Assembly: GCF_010233585.1 (NCBI RefSeq)
Contig: NZ_CP045997.1
Span: forward strand, 3,187,779 to 3,251,778
Length of the DNA stretch: 64,000 nt
Direction: 5' to 3'
From: Spirosoma endbachense
Lineage (GTDB): Bacteria > Bacteroidota > Bacteroidia > Cytophagales > Spirosomataceae
The notes under the pieces were generated by a model. It ran no database searches. It was not told the origin of the DNA and was given only the letters and a program-made list of their open reading frames with translations. Numbering within the stretch: the stretch's first letter is position 1; every line of letters starts with the position of its first letter. Shown in pieces: positions 27,495 to 35,617 of this stretch. The translations under genes were made by a program, and so were the position numbers.

Positions 27495-28445
27495 ATGGAA
27501 GCAGAAGCGACGAATAATAAGCAGGGAGTATTAAATATGACCATCGGGGCGCTGGCAGGAATTCTGGCTTTGCTGGCCTATCTGTTCATTGGTTCCCGGA
27601 ACGAAACCCTGGAAGTACAGAAACTACTCACCTCCAAAGTAGAACAATTTGCCACCACTCAGCTTAAGCTCGACTCCATTTCAAACGTACTGGATGAGAA
27701 AATTGTCGAAGTGCGTCGGCTTGGCGGCAGCGTTTCCGAACTCGAGCGAATCCGGAGACAGTTAAACAACGACAAGAAGAAACTGAAGTACGATCTCTCC
27801 TTTTCGGTTCAGCGATACAATCTAAAAATCAGGGATTATAAAAACTTCCTCGCTCTTCATGAGGATGACAATCGTAAGCTGAAAGACGAAAATGGCTCGC
27901 TACTCAGCCGAACCCGCGCCCTCGAAGAGGAAAAGCAAACCATCATCACTGAAAATGAAGGGTTAAAGCACGAAAAGGCAGCACTAGCCAGAACGGTCGT
28001 TGATTATTCTCTCCAGAATGCCGACCTGCAGGATAAAGTGACGCTGGCTTCTGCCATGAAAGCGGTCAATGTGGAAGTAATCGCCCTGGCTGCCAACGGC
28101 AAAGAACGTCGGGGGGGTATGTATAAAGCGTCGCGCATCGACCGATTGAAAATTGCGTTCATCATGCCGTCGAATCCGCTGGCACTCAAAACGAACAAAG
28201 ACATCTACGTGCGCATATTAGACACCAACGGGGCTGTTGTCAACGAAAGCGGCCTTGGTGGTGTTTTGTGGTTCGAAGGACGCGAGATTGGCTATAGTAC
28301 ACGCCAGTCAATCCCTTTCGAAAACAATGACCAACAGGTCGATATCTTTTTCCGCCGGGATACTTCTTACAAGCCAGGCAGCTACACCGTAGAGTTGTAC
28401 TCGGAAGGCATCAGAATTGGCGATGGTCATTTCGATGTAAAGTAG
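27495..28445 (+). CDS. Membrane-anchored coiled-coil protein, unknown function
   Basis: A 316-residue protein. A single transmembrane helix (residues 17-33, IGALAGILALLAYLFIG) is followed by a long coiled coil from about 35 to 190, rich in Lys, Glu and Leu. A C-terminal beta-rich domain of about 120 residues (RLKIAFIMPSNPLAL, IYVRILDTNGAVV and YTVELYSEGIRIGDGHF) ends the chain. The topology is one anchor with a large extracytoplasmic or cytoplasmic stalk and globular head. I do not recognise a named family. It lies between a two-component system and a phosphatase-fold gene on the same strand. Confidence 0.75.
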   Translation: MEAEATNNKQGVLNMTIGALAGILALLAYLFIGSRNETLEVQKLLTSKVEQFATTQLKLDSISNVLDEKIVEVRRLGGSVSELERIRRQLNNDKKKLKYDLSFSVQRYNLKIRDYKNFLALHEDDNRKLKDENGSLLSRTRALEEEKQTIITENEGLKHEKAALARTVVDYSLQNADLQDKVTLASAMKAVNVEVIALAANGKERRGGMYKASRIDRLKIAFIMPSNPLALKTNKDIYVRILDTNGAVVNESGLGGVLWFEGREIGYSTRQSIPFENNDQQVDIFFRRDTSYKPGSYTVELYSEGIRIGDGHFDVK

Positions 28446-28493
28446 GCAGGGCTGCATTTTGCCGCTCTATTCATTTATCTCAACGTTCACGCT

Positions 28494-29681
28494 ATGTCAA
28501 TTTTTCACAAATTTGCCGGTCTTTTAATGGGGGTCCTACAGCTACTTTGGGGAACATTAACGAACGCGGGCAGACTATTAGTCAACAGATACCGTCAGTT
28601 CCCTATCGCCTATACAACACTCAGCTACTTCTTTTTTACAATGGCTTTTTGTTACTATCCCGTTGTTGGCCATTGGCTGACCGGGTTTGTTATGATGAGC
28701 TTACCCCTGGCCATTCCCTGTGGCTTAATTTCCTGCATTTATCTGCTTTACAAACAACAGAAGATGATTGCTACGGCCGGTCTGATCTGGGTTTTATTCT
28801 CATTTCTGGTCGTAAAAAGATTGGTAGGAACAAGTGTTGGCGATATCGATATGGGTCAGACACAGACCCTGAAAGTACTGAGTTTTAACAGCGAAACATT
28901 TCCAACAAACATCAATAACGGCTTCGATGCCTCTCCGCTGAAGGCCGATATTGCCTGTTTTCAGGAATATTCGCCCAACCAACAGATTGAACGTCAGTAT
29001 GCGGCCAAAGTAGAAAAGCTGACCTGTTTTGATAAAGATCGGGAAATTGGACTGGCGTTATTTTCCAACTACCCCATTGTGAATCAATATGGCCGTATCT
29101 GGAACAGAATTCATGGTCCTGATATCAACGGCTTCCTGTGTGCCGATATCGCTTACGGAACCGATACCATTCGGGTAGTCAATGTGCATCTATGGTCGAT
29201 GGGCGTTCGGACCAATCAGGCCGTAAGTGCCCTGAAAGCAGGCCATATCGGCCAGTTCTGCTTTGAGGTGATCGATACGTTCCGTCGATTGAAAGAAGGA
29301 TTTAAAAATCGAAACGAGCAGTTACTGGAAGTCGAATCATACGTAGCGGGCAGTCGCTATCCGGTCATTATTTGTGGCGATTTCAACGAAACGCCGATGG
29401 GTTATTCGTACGGAAAGCTTAGTCAAAACTTCAGGAATGCGTTTGAGGAAGCTGGCCAGGGATTGGGCTTTACACTGAACCGTCATCCTTTTTGTGTACG
29501 GCTAGACCAACAATTCGTTAGCAGTGACTGGCACATTAAAACCTGTCAGACCCTGTCAGGTATCTCCTTTTCTGACCATTTTCCGGTCGTGGCTCAATAC
29601 GTGCTCAAAAAATCGTTAGCTATTCCAGCGAATATACTGGCTCAGCGGAAACCGCTTACCCATACAATGGCCAGGAATTGA
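28494..29681 (+). CDS. Endonuclease/exonuclease/phosphatase family membrane protein
   Basis: A 395-residue protein with two or three N-terminal transmembrane helices (residues 33-115), then an EEP-fold domain. Fold motifs are visible: LKVLSFNSETF, the catalytic Glu in ADIACFQEYSP, NVHLWSMG, ICGDFNETPMGYSY (Asp and Asn), and the C-terminal SDHFPVVAQY. This layout is common in Bacteroidota and resembles YafD-like proteins. The catalytic domain probably faces the periplasm. Family members attack phosphodiesters in nucleic acids or lipids, so the substrate is undecided. The gene begins 48 bases after the coiled-coil protein gene. Confidence 0.88.
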   Translation: MSIFHKFAGLLMGVLQLLWGTLTNAGRLLVNRYRQFPIAYTTLSYFFFTMAFCYYPVVGHWLTGFVMMSLPLAIPCGLISCIYLLYKQQKMIATAGLIWVLFSFLVVKRLVGTSVGDIDMGQTQTLKVLSFNSETFPTNINNGFDASPLKADIACFQEYSPNQQIERQYAAKVEKLTCFDKDREIGLALFSNYPIVNQYGRIWNRIHGPDINGFLCADIAYGTDTIRVVNVHLWSMGVRTNQAVSALKAGHIGQFCFEVIDTFRRLKEGFKNRNEQLLEVESYVAGSRYPVIICGDFNETPMGYSYGKLSQNFRNAFEEAGQGLGFTLNRHPFCVRLDQQFVSSDWHIKTCQTLSGISFSDHFPVVAQYVLKKSLAIPANILAQRKPLTHTMARN

Positions 29682-29755
29682 TAGCACGTATACGGTTCTG
29701 AGCGAAATTCCTCCTACTACGAGACGAGTGCCTTCTACAAATCTGTTCGCCAACA

Positions 29756-31915
29756 TTAGGGCTTCCCAATATCGTCCAGTCGAATCGGCAGGCGACGAAA
29801 TCGATTGCCGGTAGCTGCGAAAAGTGCATTCGCAAGCGCCGGGGCGATGGGAGGAACACCCGGCTCACCAGCCCCGCCCATGCTATCCGTACTCGGCACG
29901 ATATGCACCTCGATCACTGGCATTTCATTCATCCGCAGCATGCGGTAGTCGTGGAAATTACTTTGTTTTACCCGTCCTTTCTCTAGCGTTATCTCGCCAT
30001 AGAGCGCAGCCGTCAGACCATAGACAATCCCTCCTTCCATCTGGGCGCGAACGCCATCGGGATTTACCGCCAGCCCGCAATCAATGGCACATACGACACG
30101 ATGTATCCGTATTTGCTGATTGTCAATCGATAACTCAACTACCTGCGCAACATAACTGCCCATTGCCGCGTGAACCGCTACACCACGAAATGTCCCTTTA
30201 GGCAAAGTTTTGCCCCATTCCGCTTTTTCGACCGCCAGATTGAGCGCAGCCAGGTGTCGTGGATGATGGTCCAACAGGATACGTCGGTAGGCAACAGGAT
30301 CTGTTGAGGCAAGCACCGCCAGTTCATCAATCAGCGTTTCCATGACAAAGGCAGTATGCGTATTCCCTACGGATCGCCAGGGCAGGACCGGAACGCCAAC
30401 AGTAGTAGTGTGCAACTCAAACGAATGATCGGGAATGGCTTCGGAGTAAGGCCCTCCACTCGTTACGGAGCTATAATCGATCCCATTCTGAACGATTACA
30501 TCGGCTAAGGGTGTGTTCACGAAAAGAGATTGCCCAACAATCCGGTGTTGCCAGGCTACAGGATATCCAGTGGAGCCGACACCAATTTGGACACGATGTA
30601 CATAAACCGGTCGGTAATAGCCACCCTGAATATCGTCTTCCCGCGACCATACCAGTTTGATAGCCTTGCCGCTTGCTTTGGCGATATGAACAGCTTCCAT
30701 GATCCAGTCAGAACTAAAGGAACCACGCCGACCAAAACTGCCTCCCAGAAAAGGTGTGTAAAACGCTACCTGCTCAGGCTTTAACCCCAAAAATGCAGCG
30801 ACTTCGGCCTGATGCAGTAAAGGCGATTGAGTGCCCGCCCAGAGTTCGCATTTGTCGTCAGAAATTTTTACGGTACAGTTCAGGGGTTCCATCGGTGCGT
30901 GGGCGAGGTATGGAAAATAGAACTCCGCATCGATCGTTTTAACAGCATTTTTTAACGCGGAAGCCACATCGCCTTTTTTCTGAACGATAACTCCTTCTGT
31001 GCTGGCTAACTTTCTGTACTCTTCCCGTTGTGCGTCACTGTCTATAGCCGAGTTTTCGCCAGGTTCCCAGTCAATTTTCAGGGCATCCCGCCCACGTTTG
31101 GCGGCCCAGAAATGATCGGCAAGTACAGCAACGCCCGAAGAAATCTGGACTACCTCACGAACACCCTGTATTGCTTTTGCCTGCGTAGCATCAACTGATT
31201 TTACGTTTCCTCCAAAAACAGGAGCATGGGCAACAAGGGCTACCAGTAAACCAGGGAACTGAATATCCAGGCCATATTTTGCTTTACCATTCAGCTTGTC
31301 GGGGCTATCCAGACGCTTTTGTGATTTACCAATGTACTTCCAGTCTTTAGGGTCTCGAAGTTTAACCGAAGGGATTGGTAACGTTAAGGCTTCGGTTGCC
31401 ACTTCACCATAGCTGATACGCCGGGCACCAGTTATGACATACCCATTTTCTGTTCTGCAATCCTGCGGCAAGACGCCAAATCGTTTTGCCGCGACACTGA
31501 CCAACATCGTTCGGGCCGTTGCACCCGCCTGACGATAGCGATCAAATTCAGACACAGTTGACTCCGATCCGCCAGTAGAGCTTCGGATTAAAGGTTCAGT
31601 AAAATCAGCCGCCTTTCCCGGAGGGCTGTGTTCTACCTTTATATTGTTCCAGTCACAATCCAGTTCTTCAGCAATGAGCATCGGTAAGGTTGTCCAGATA
31701 CCTTGCCCCATCTCCACTTTTGACAGACTAATATGAATGCTGTTATCCTCGCTAATCCGCAGAAATGCATTCAGGGTAGCCGTTACTGGCGCAGATACCA
31801 TGGCTAAGCGCGGAGTAGCGCTGGCAGGTATAACCAGGGAGATTAACAGGCCTCCAGCAGCACAAGTACCGATTTTCAGAAAATCTCTACGATCAATAGG
31901 ATTAGCTTTTGTCAT
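29756..31915 (-). CDS. Molybdopterin-binding subunit of an isoquinoline 1-oxidoreductase/xanthine dehydrogenase family enzyme, Tat-exported
   Basis: A 719-residue large subunit of a molybdenum hydroxylase. The N-terminus MTKANPIDRRDFLKIGTCAA is a twin-arginine signal, so it acts in the periplasm. The cofactor-binding halves include EMGQGIWTTLPMLIAEELD, GGSFGRRG and the catalytic glutamate region GGAGEPGVPPIAPA. I chose the ATG at 31915; an upstream in-frame ATG at 32017 would hide the Tat signal. These enzymes need a small [2Fe-2S] subunit, usually encoded directly upstream. Here only a decayed fragment of that gene remains, so the enzyme is either orphaned or partnered by a distant gene. Confidence 0.93.
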   Translation of the reverse strand: MTKANPIDRRDFLKIGTCAAGGLLISLVIPASATPRLAMVSAPVTATLNAFLRISEDNSIHISLSKVEMGQGIWTTLPMLIAEELDCDWNNIKVEHSPPGKAADFTEPLIRSSTGGSESTVSEFDRYRQAGATARTMLVSVAAKRFGVLPQDCRTENGYVITGARRISYGEVATEALTLPIPSVKLRDPKDWKYIGKSQKRLDSPDKLNGKAKYGLDIQFPGLLVALVAHAPVFGGNVKSVDATQAKAIQGVREVVQISSGVAVLADHFWAAKRGRDALKIDWEPGENSAIDSDAQREEYRKLASTEGVIVQKKGDVASALKNAVKTIDAEFYFPYLAHAPMEPLNCTVKISDDKCELWAGTQSPLLHQAEVAAFLGLKPEQVAFYTPFLGGSFGRRGSFSSDWIMEAVHIAKASGKAIKLVWSREDDIQGGYYRPVYVHRVQIGVGSTGYPVAWQHRIVGQSLFVNTPLADVIVQNGIDYSSVTSGGPYSEAIPDHSFELHTTTVGVPVLPWRSVGNTHTAFVMETLIDELAVLASTDPVAYRRILLDHHPRHLAALNLAVEKAEWGKTLPKGTFRGVAVHAAMGSYVAQVVELSIDNQQIRIHRVVCAIDCGLAVNPDGVRAQMEGGIVYGLTAALYGEITLEKGRVKQSNFHDYRMLRMNEMPVIEVHIVPSTDSMGGAGEPGVPPIAPALANALFAATGNRFRRLPIRLDDIGKP

Positions 31916-32096
31916 TTTTGCCAGCTTGTTTAGGCGTTGCGGCAAGATGAATGGCTTTACGGATACGCTGATACGTACCGCACCGGTAAGAGATGCCCGA
32001 CATGGCCTGGTTACCACAACCGGACAAAAGAAAGTAACCAGTTGAGAAGGAAAAAAAGAGATTGACCACCGGCGTACCAGCAGGGATCAAATGCAT
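31902..32096 (-). pseudogene. Remnant of the [2Fe-2S] small subunit gene (iorA-like)
   Basis: The last about 30 codons of this minus-strand frame read AMSGISYRCGTYQRIRKAIH, which closely matches the C-terminus of isoquinoline 1-oxidoreductase small subunits (AMxGNICRCGTYxRIRxAI in the family, from memory). One of the two expected cysteines of this motif is replaced (SYRCG for NICRCG). In another frame just upstream, CWYAGGQS resembles a damaged CGYCQPGQ cluster motif. The normal N-terminal ferredoxin-like domain is absent: only about 100 bases separate this piece from the next gene. The frame overlaps the start of the large subunit by 14 bases, as an intact operon would. Confidence 0.7.
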
Positions 32097-32204
32097 TTTT
32101 TGGCTGATAATCGTTCCTCATTCCTACAAGGCATGCCTACACCCAATCAGCCATTCGTATCTATTCACAGAAGAGATGGGCATTAAAGCCCCTAAATGGC
32201 TTTT

Positions 32205-32684
32205 TCATTTACCCAATTGACCAATTGGCTCGTTCCGGCTGGTTATCCATGAAATCGGCAAGCCTACACTCACCAATAAAATACCAAGGTTGAGAATAGC
32301 ATTGGCCAGATTGAACGGACCTCTGGATACGTTGGACAGAGGAACCACTCCCAGGTTCATTACCGCCCAGACGAAGGCTCCGTAGAGTAATCCAGTTAAA
32401 ACCCAGTGCTGGCGTAGCCACCTTACCTGCCCTGAGAGCAAGACAAAAAACACGGCAAAAAGTGTAGCAATCAGGTAGTGAAAGAAAACACCCCATGCCA
32501 GCATTGGCCATCCTCCACTGAAGGCTGCCCGACCAAAAACGCCACTAGCGATGTATGGGAACACGCCCAGCGGGTTTTTACCGGTAGCGTTATAATACAG
32601 CCAAAGCCCCGCTATCCCGTCAAGGGTACCGGCTAGCAAACCGGCCTGTAAACAAGTGCGAAGCAGCGATTGAGAACGTGCCAT
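32205..32684 (-). CDS. Four-helix membrane protein, unknown function
   Basis: A 159-residue integral membrane protein with four hydrophobic helices (about residues 10-30, 58-84, 94-114 and 125-147). The first helix ends LLAGTLDGIAGLWLYY and the loop after it carries NPLGVFPYIASGVFGRAAF. The pattern resembles small YagU-like membrane proteins, but I cannot fix the family. The start follows a strong hairpin pair. The remnant iron-sulfur subunit lies about 110 bases downstream, and there is no sign of a shared role. Confidence 0.7.
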   Translation of the reverse strand: MARSQSLLRTCLQAGLLAGTLDGIAGLWLYYNATGKNPLGVFPYIASGVFGRAAFSGGWPMLAWGVFFHYLIATLFAVFFVLLSGQVRWLRQHWVLTGLLYGAFVWAVMNLGVVPLSNVSRGPFNLANAILNLGILLVSVGLPISWITSRNEPIGQLGK

Positions 32685-32806
32685 AGTCGAAAATGGAAGA
32701 AGGGTTTAGCCTTAAAAGCAAGCTGGATACTGTTTTCTACCGACTTCAACCGACCCATGCTAACTTAGCTGGTCTTCTGGTCATTTCCACTGTAATTTAC
32801 TCTTTA

Positions 32807-32845
32807 GCCTTTCAACCAAAAGCGATTCGCTTTTGGTTGAAAGGC
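32807..32845 (-). terminator. 18-base perfect hairpin
   Basis: Arms 32807-32824 and 32828-32845 pair perfectly around a 3-base loop. It is the second of two hairpins in series between the phosphatase and the membrane protein gene. Confidence 0.65.
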
Positions 32846-32893
32846 CGTCAATTTGGCAAACATATACCTTAGTCCTGTATCAAAAACCCTAAA

Positions 32894-32945
32894 TAATAAG
32901 TCGGGCAATGATACGGGCAGACAGGTATCATTGCCCGACTTATTA
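32894..32945 (-). terminator. 21-base perfect hairpin downstream of the tyrosine phosphatase gene
   Basis: Arms 32894-32914 and 32925-32945 are exact reverse complements with a 10-base loop. It sits about 57 bases past the phosphatase stop. Confidence 0.75.
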
Positions 32946-33002
32946 GTCTAATTGCTTACTCTGCTTCGTTAGTGACATTTTATCCCAACGCCCTGCCCAT
33001 AC

Positions 33003-33830
33003 CTATTGCACATAGGCGCTCCTTAACTGGGTTAACTTTTTGGGCGTTAATTCCATCTCCTGGGCCAGAAATTTGTCCATTGACCCGTATTGGCGATCAA
33101 TAGCATCGAAGGTATTTTGCAGATAAGATGGATTAGCAGCCAGCATACTTTTTACTGTTTTTTCATCCATACCCTGTTTGGTCATCGATTGAATTACCTG
33201 CTCACGATTTCCCTTCCAGTATTCATTCGTTGCGGCATAGTCTTTCAAAATAAACGGACGATCAACACCGAGTGCCGATAATATCAAAGCCGCTCCGACT
33301 CCCGTACGATCTTTTCCGGCTGTACAGTGGAAAAGCAGCGCCTTATCATTATTCAGAGCCAGTAATTGATCGAACATCGGCTTGTATTTTGCTTTAAGAT
33401 GATCGGTTCGAGCATAAAAAGCCAACATCATTGAATCGCGGTTAGCCGGTTTGGCTCCCATTAACGATGCTGTCGTGGCCCGCGTGCTTTCGCTCCCCGC
33501 AGGCATATTAAACCAGGCAGATCCGGCAGGCAATCGGTCGGGGTTCGTCTTAATTTCTTCAGGACCACGCAGATCGCAGACCGTTGCAATATGGCGGTCG
33601 GCCAGAATCTTTAAATCGGCATCGGTCAGCTTGCTGATATCAGCCGAACGATAGAGGTGCCCCCACTTTACGTGATGACCATTTTGAGTTGGGTAGCCGC
33701 CCAGGTCGCGAAAATTGCTGGCTCCTTCGAGAACAACGGCTCGTTTTGCATTATAGACCAGGGTATCGTTATTCTGACCAAGTGCAATACTGGAAACAAG
33801 GATGCAGAAAAAGAGTGTGAGCTTCTTCAT
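33003..33830 (-). CDS. Exported tyrosine/serine protein phosphatase
   Basis: A 275-residue protein with a signal peptide (MKKLTLFFCILVSSIALGQ). The Cx5R active-site loop of protein tyrosine phosphatases is visible in LLFHCTAGKDRTGVGAALIL. Upstream blocks ASNFRDLGGYPTQNGHHVKW and LYRSADISKLTDADL, and IATVCDLRGPEEI, match the DSP-like Y_phosphatase3 family. Characterised members dephosphorylate phosphotyrosine or phosphoinositides; an exported version probably has a periplasmic substrate. It follows the SusC/SusD pair on the same strand after a hairpin. Whether it belongs to the same operon is open. Confidence 0.9.
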   Translation of the reverse strand: MKKLTLFFCILVSSIALGQNNDTLVYNAKRAVVLEGASNFRDLGGYPTQNGHHVKWGHLYRSADISKLTDADLKILADRHIATVCDLRGPEEIKTNPDRLPAGSAWFNMPAGSESTRATTASLMGAKPANRDSMMLAFYARTDHLKAKYKPMFDQLLALNNDKALLFHCTAGKDRTGVGAALILSALGVDRPFILKDYAATNEYWKGNREQVIQSMTKQGMDEKTVKSMLAANPSYLQNTFDAIDRQYGSMDKFLAQEMELTPKKLTQLRSAYVQ

Positions 33831-33867
33831 GAAAATAAGATTTATAAAAAGTTGGAGAACTTTTGAA

Positions 33868-33902
33868 AAACCTATAAGGTCTTTTTGAGACCTTATAGGT
33901 TT
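33868..33902 (-). terminator. Hairpin downstream of the susD-like gene
   Basis: Perfect 15-base arms (33868-33882 and 33888-33902) with a 5-base loop, between the susD-like stop and the phosphatase start on the minus strand. Confidence 0.7.
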
Positions 33903-33929
33903 CGTATAGGTTTCGGTAAAAACTGGCGA

Positions 33930-35525
33930 TTATTTCGTCAGCCAGGTGTCCATGTTCAAATCGTCAGTTCCGTTGAACTGGCTCATCACAGCCGCTTTAT
34001 AGTTGGCCGTGTTATAGGTTTGCTCATCGACCGGATATTGCCACCGGCGTGGAATTTTACCGCTCGAATTGATACCACCACCTGTGGCGACAAATGATTT
34101 AGGCAAACCTGTCCGGCGCCAGTTATAGAAGGCTTCGTAGCCAGAATTCTGGTGAAAAGCCACGTATTTCTGGTTCAGGATCTGCTCCAGGCCCTCGGGA
34201 TTATTGCCCTTGTAGACCACACCGGGATTTGCCAGGAAGTTGCTGATCGAGATGGTTGTTGTGCCAAGTGTCTTACCGCCCTGGTCGCCGATGGTGTATG
34301 TCTGCCCTTCGGTCAGCCCATAGAACGACAGCGAAGCATTGATACCTTTCAGATAATACGTCTCAGCTGAAGCACCCGGCACCCATCCCCGGTTGATAGC
34401 CTCCGCAATATTGAAGTTCATTTCGGAGTAACCCATGATGATGTAAGGCTCTGGCCCAACGACCGACCCGTAGTAACGCTGATCATTCGTATAGGAATAC
34501 TTTCCCGATGGGCCAGCACTGGCACCTTCGGTATACAAATCACCAATTGCCTTAGAGATATCAGCCCCTATATAAGCAGTAAAATCGCTTACTTTCTTGC
34601 CTGCCGTCAGTTGCGCTGGTGCTGGCGTTGCGAAAACAAACGTACGAGGGTCCTGCGTAGCGGTCGTTATGCTCAGATAGGGCAATCCTTCGAACTGGTA
34701 CTGGTTATTCGCGTCGTTGGGCGTGTGTGGATACGTGTTATAAGCCGAGTTGAACACAAAGTTCAGGTTATCGGCATTGCTGGCCATGATCGGGTATTGC
34801 GTTGGGTTGTTGATAATAGCCGCAAACTGCTGAGGAATAGTCAGATCGGCATTATCGGCAACCCGCTTGCTCAGGCTAACCAACACCCGTAGTTTGAAGG
34901 TGTTGATTACTTTGCGCCATTTAGTAAGGTCGTTGTTATAGTAAATATCACCACTGATGGTAGCCGGTAAAGCCGTGGAAGCAGCGAGCGAACCCAGAAT
35001 AGTGTTCGCCGTGTCTAGTAACGCCAGACTTCGGGCATAAACTGCCTTTTGGGCATCATAACTTGGGTCCAGGTCGGCCAGACCTTGTCCGGCCTGCAAA
35101 GCTGGCGTATCGCCCGTCCGTGCAGCCTGCCAGACGAATATATAAGCTCTGAAAAATTTGGCCAGCGCTGTATAGGCGTTGATCGCTGTTCCCAACGATT
35201 TGGTAGCCTGTAGATCCATCTGATTTACATTTTTCAGCGTCCCGTATAAGGTAGTGGTATTAGTCCAGTTATACTGGTTCTGTCCGCCATAATACAGGTT
35301 ATTCGACACCGAAAACTGGTTCCAGCGATGAACCTGTGTAAATGGTCCGCCATCGCCCTGACTATAGATGTCGAATTGAATCTGTGGCAAAATTAACGAC
35401 GGAGGAACGGCTTTGTCTTCACCCGCTACGTTGGGGTTTGGCAGCAACTCATCGTATGACTTACAGGCACCTACGGCCAACATCACACCCACGGCCAGTA
35501 CTAAAGTATAAACTCTTGCTTTCAT
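33930..35525 (-). CDS. SusD/RagB family nutrient-binding outer membrane lipoprotein
   Basis: A 531-residue surface lipoprotein. The signal peptide with lipobox (MKARVYTLVLAVGVMLAVGACKSYDELLP) makes Cys21 the lipidation site. The helical SusD core contains QFSVSNNLYYGGQNQYNW and a TPR-like region near residues 110-200, and the C-terminal IRRRWQYP-like stretch is seen as KIPRRWQYPVDEQTYN. It fits the SusD-like_2 branch. With the upstream SusC it forms a nutrient-uptake pair in the outer membrane. I chose the ATG at 35525 because the upstream ATG at 35597 would bury the lipoprotein signal. The substrate (glycan or peptide) is not shown by neighbours. Confidence 0.92.
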   Translation of the reverse strand: MKARVYTLVLAVGVMLAVGACKSYDELLPNPNVAGEDKAVPPSLILPQIQFDIYSQGDGGPFTQVHRWNQFSVSNNLYYGGQNQYNWTNTTTLYGTLKNVNQMDLQATKSLGTAINAYTALAKFFRAYIFVWQAARTGDTPALQAGQGLADLDPSYDAQKAVYARSLALLDTANTILGSLAASTALPATISGDIYYNNDLTKWRKVINTFKLRVLVSLSKRVADNADLTIPQQFAAIINNPTQYPIMASNADNLNFVFNSAYNTYPHTPNDANNQYQFEGLPYLSITTATQDPRTFVFATPAPAQLTAGKKVSDFTAYIGADISKAIGDLYTEGASAGPSGKYSYTNDQRYYGSVVGPEPYIIMGYSEMNFNIAEAINRGWVPGASAETYYLKGINASLSFYGLTEGQTYTIGDQGGKTLGTTTISISNFLANPGVVYKGNNPEGLEQILNQKYVAFHQNSGYEAFYNWRRTGLPKSFVATGGGINSSGKIPRRWQYPVDEQTYNTANYKAAVMSQFNGTDDLNMDTWLTK

Positions 35526-35617
35526 GGCTTTTCTTGAAAGAATAGATGATGGATCATGTACGACGGCTAATGCTGTGCTGAACAGGGCATTGCCCATTGT
35601 TCATGATCCCTTGTTCA

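Larger units (their letters stand above)
32685..33002. other. Intergenic stretch containing two strong hairpins
   Basis: 318 bases between two minus-strand genes. Apart from the two hairpins listed separately, I see no conserved frame or RNA gene. Confidence 0.5.

Noticed and set aside
31902..32096. Stand-alone small gene of 64 residues
   Set aside because: Its end matches only the C-terminus of a much longer iron-sulfur subunit, so a remnant is the better reading.
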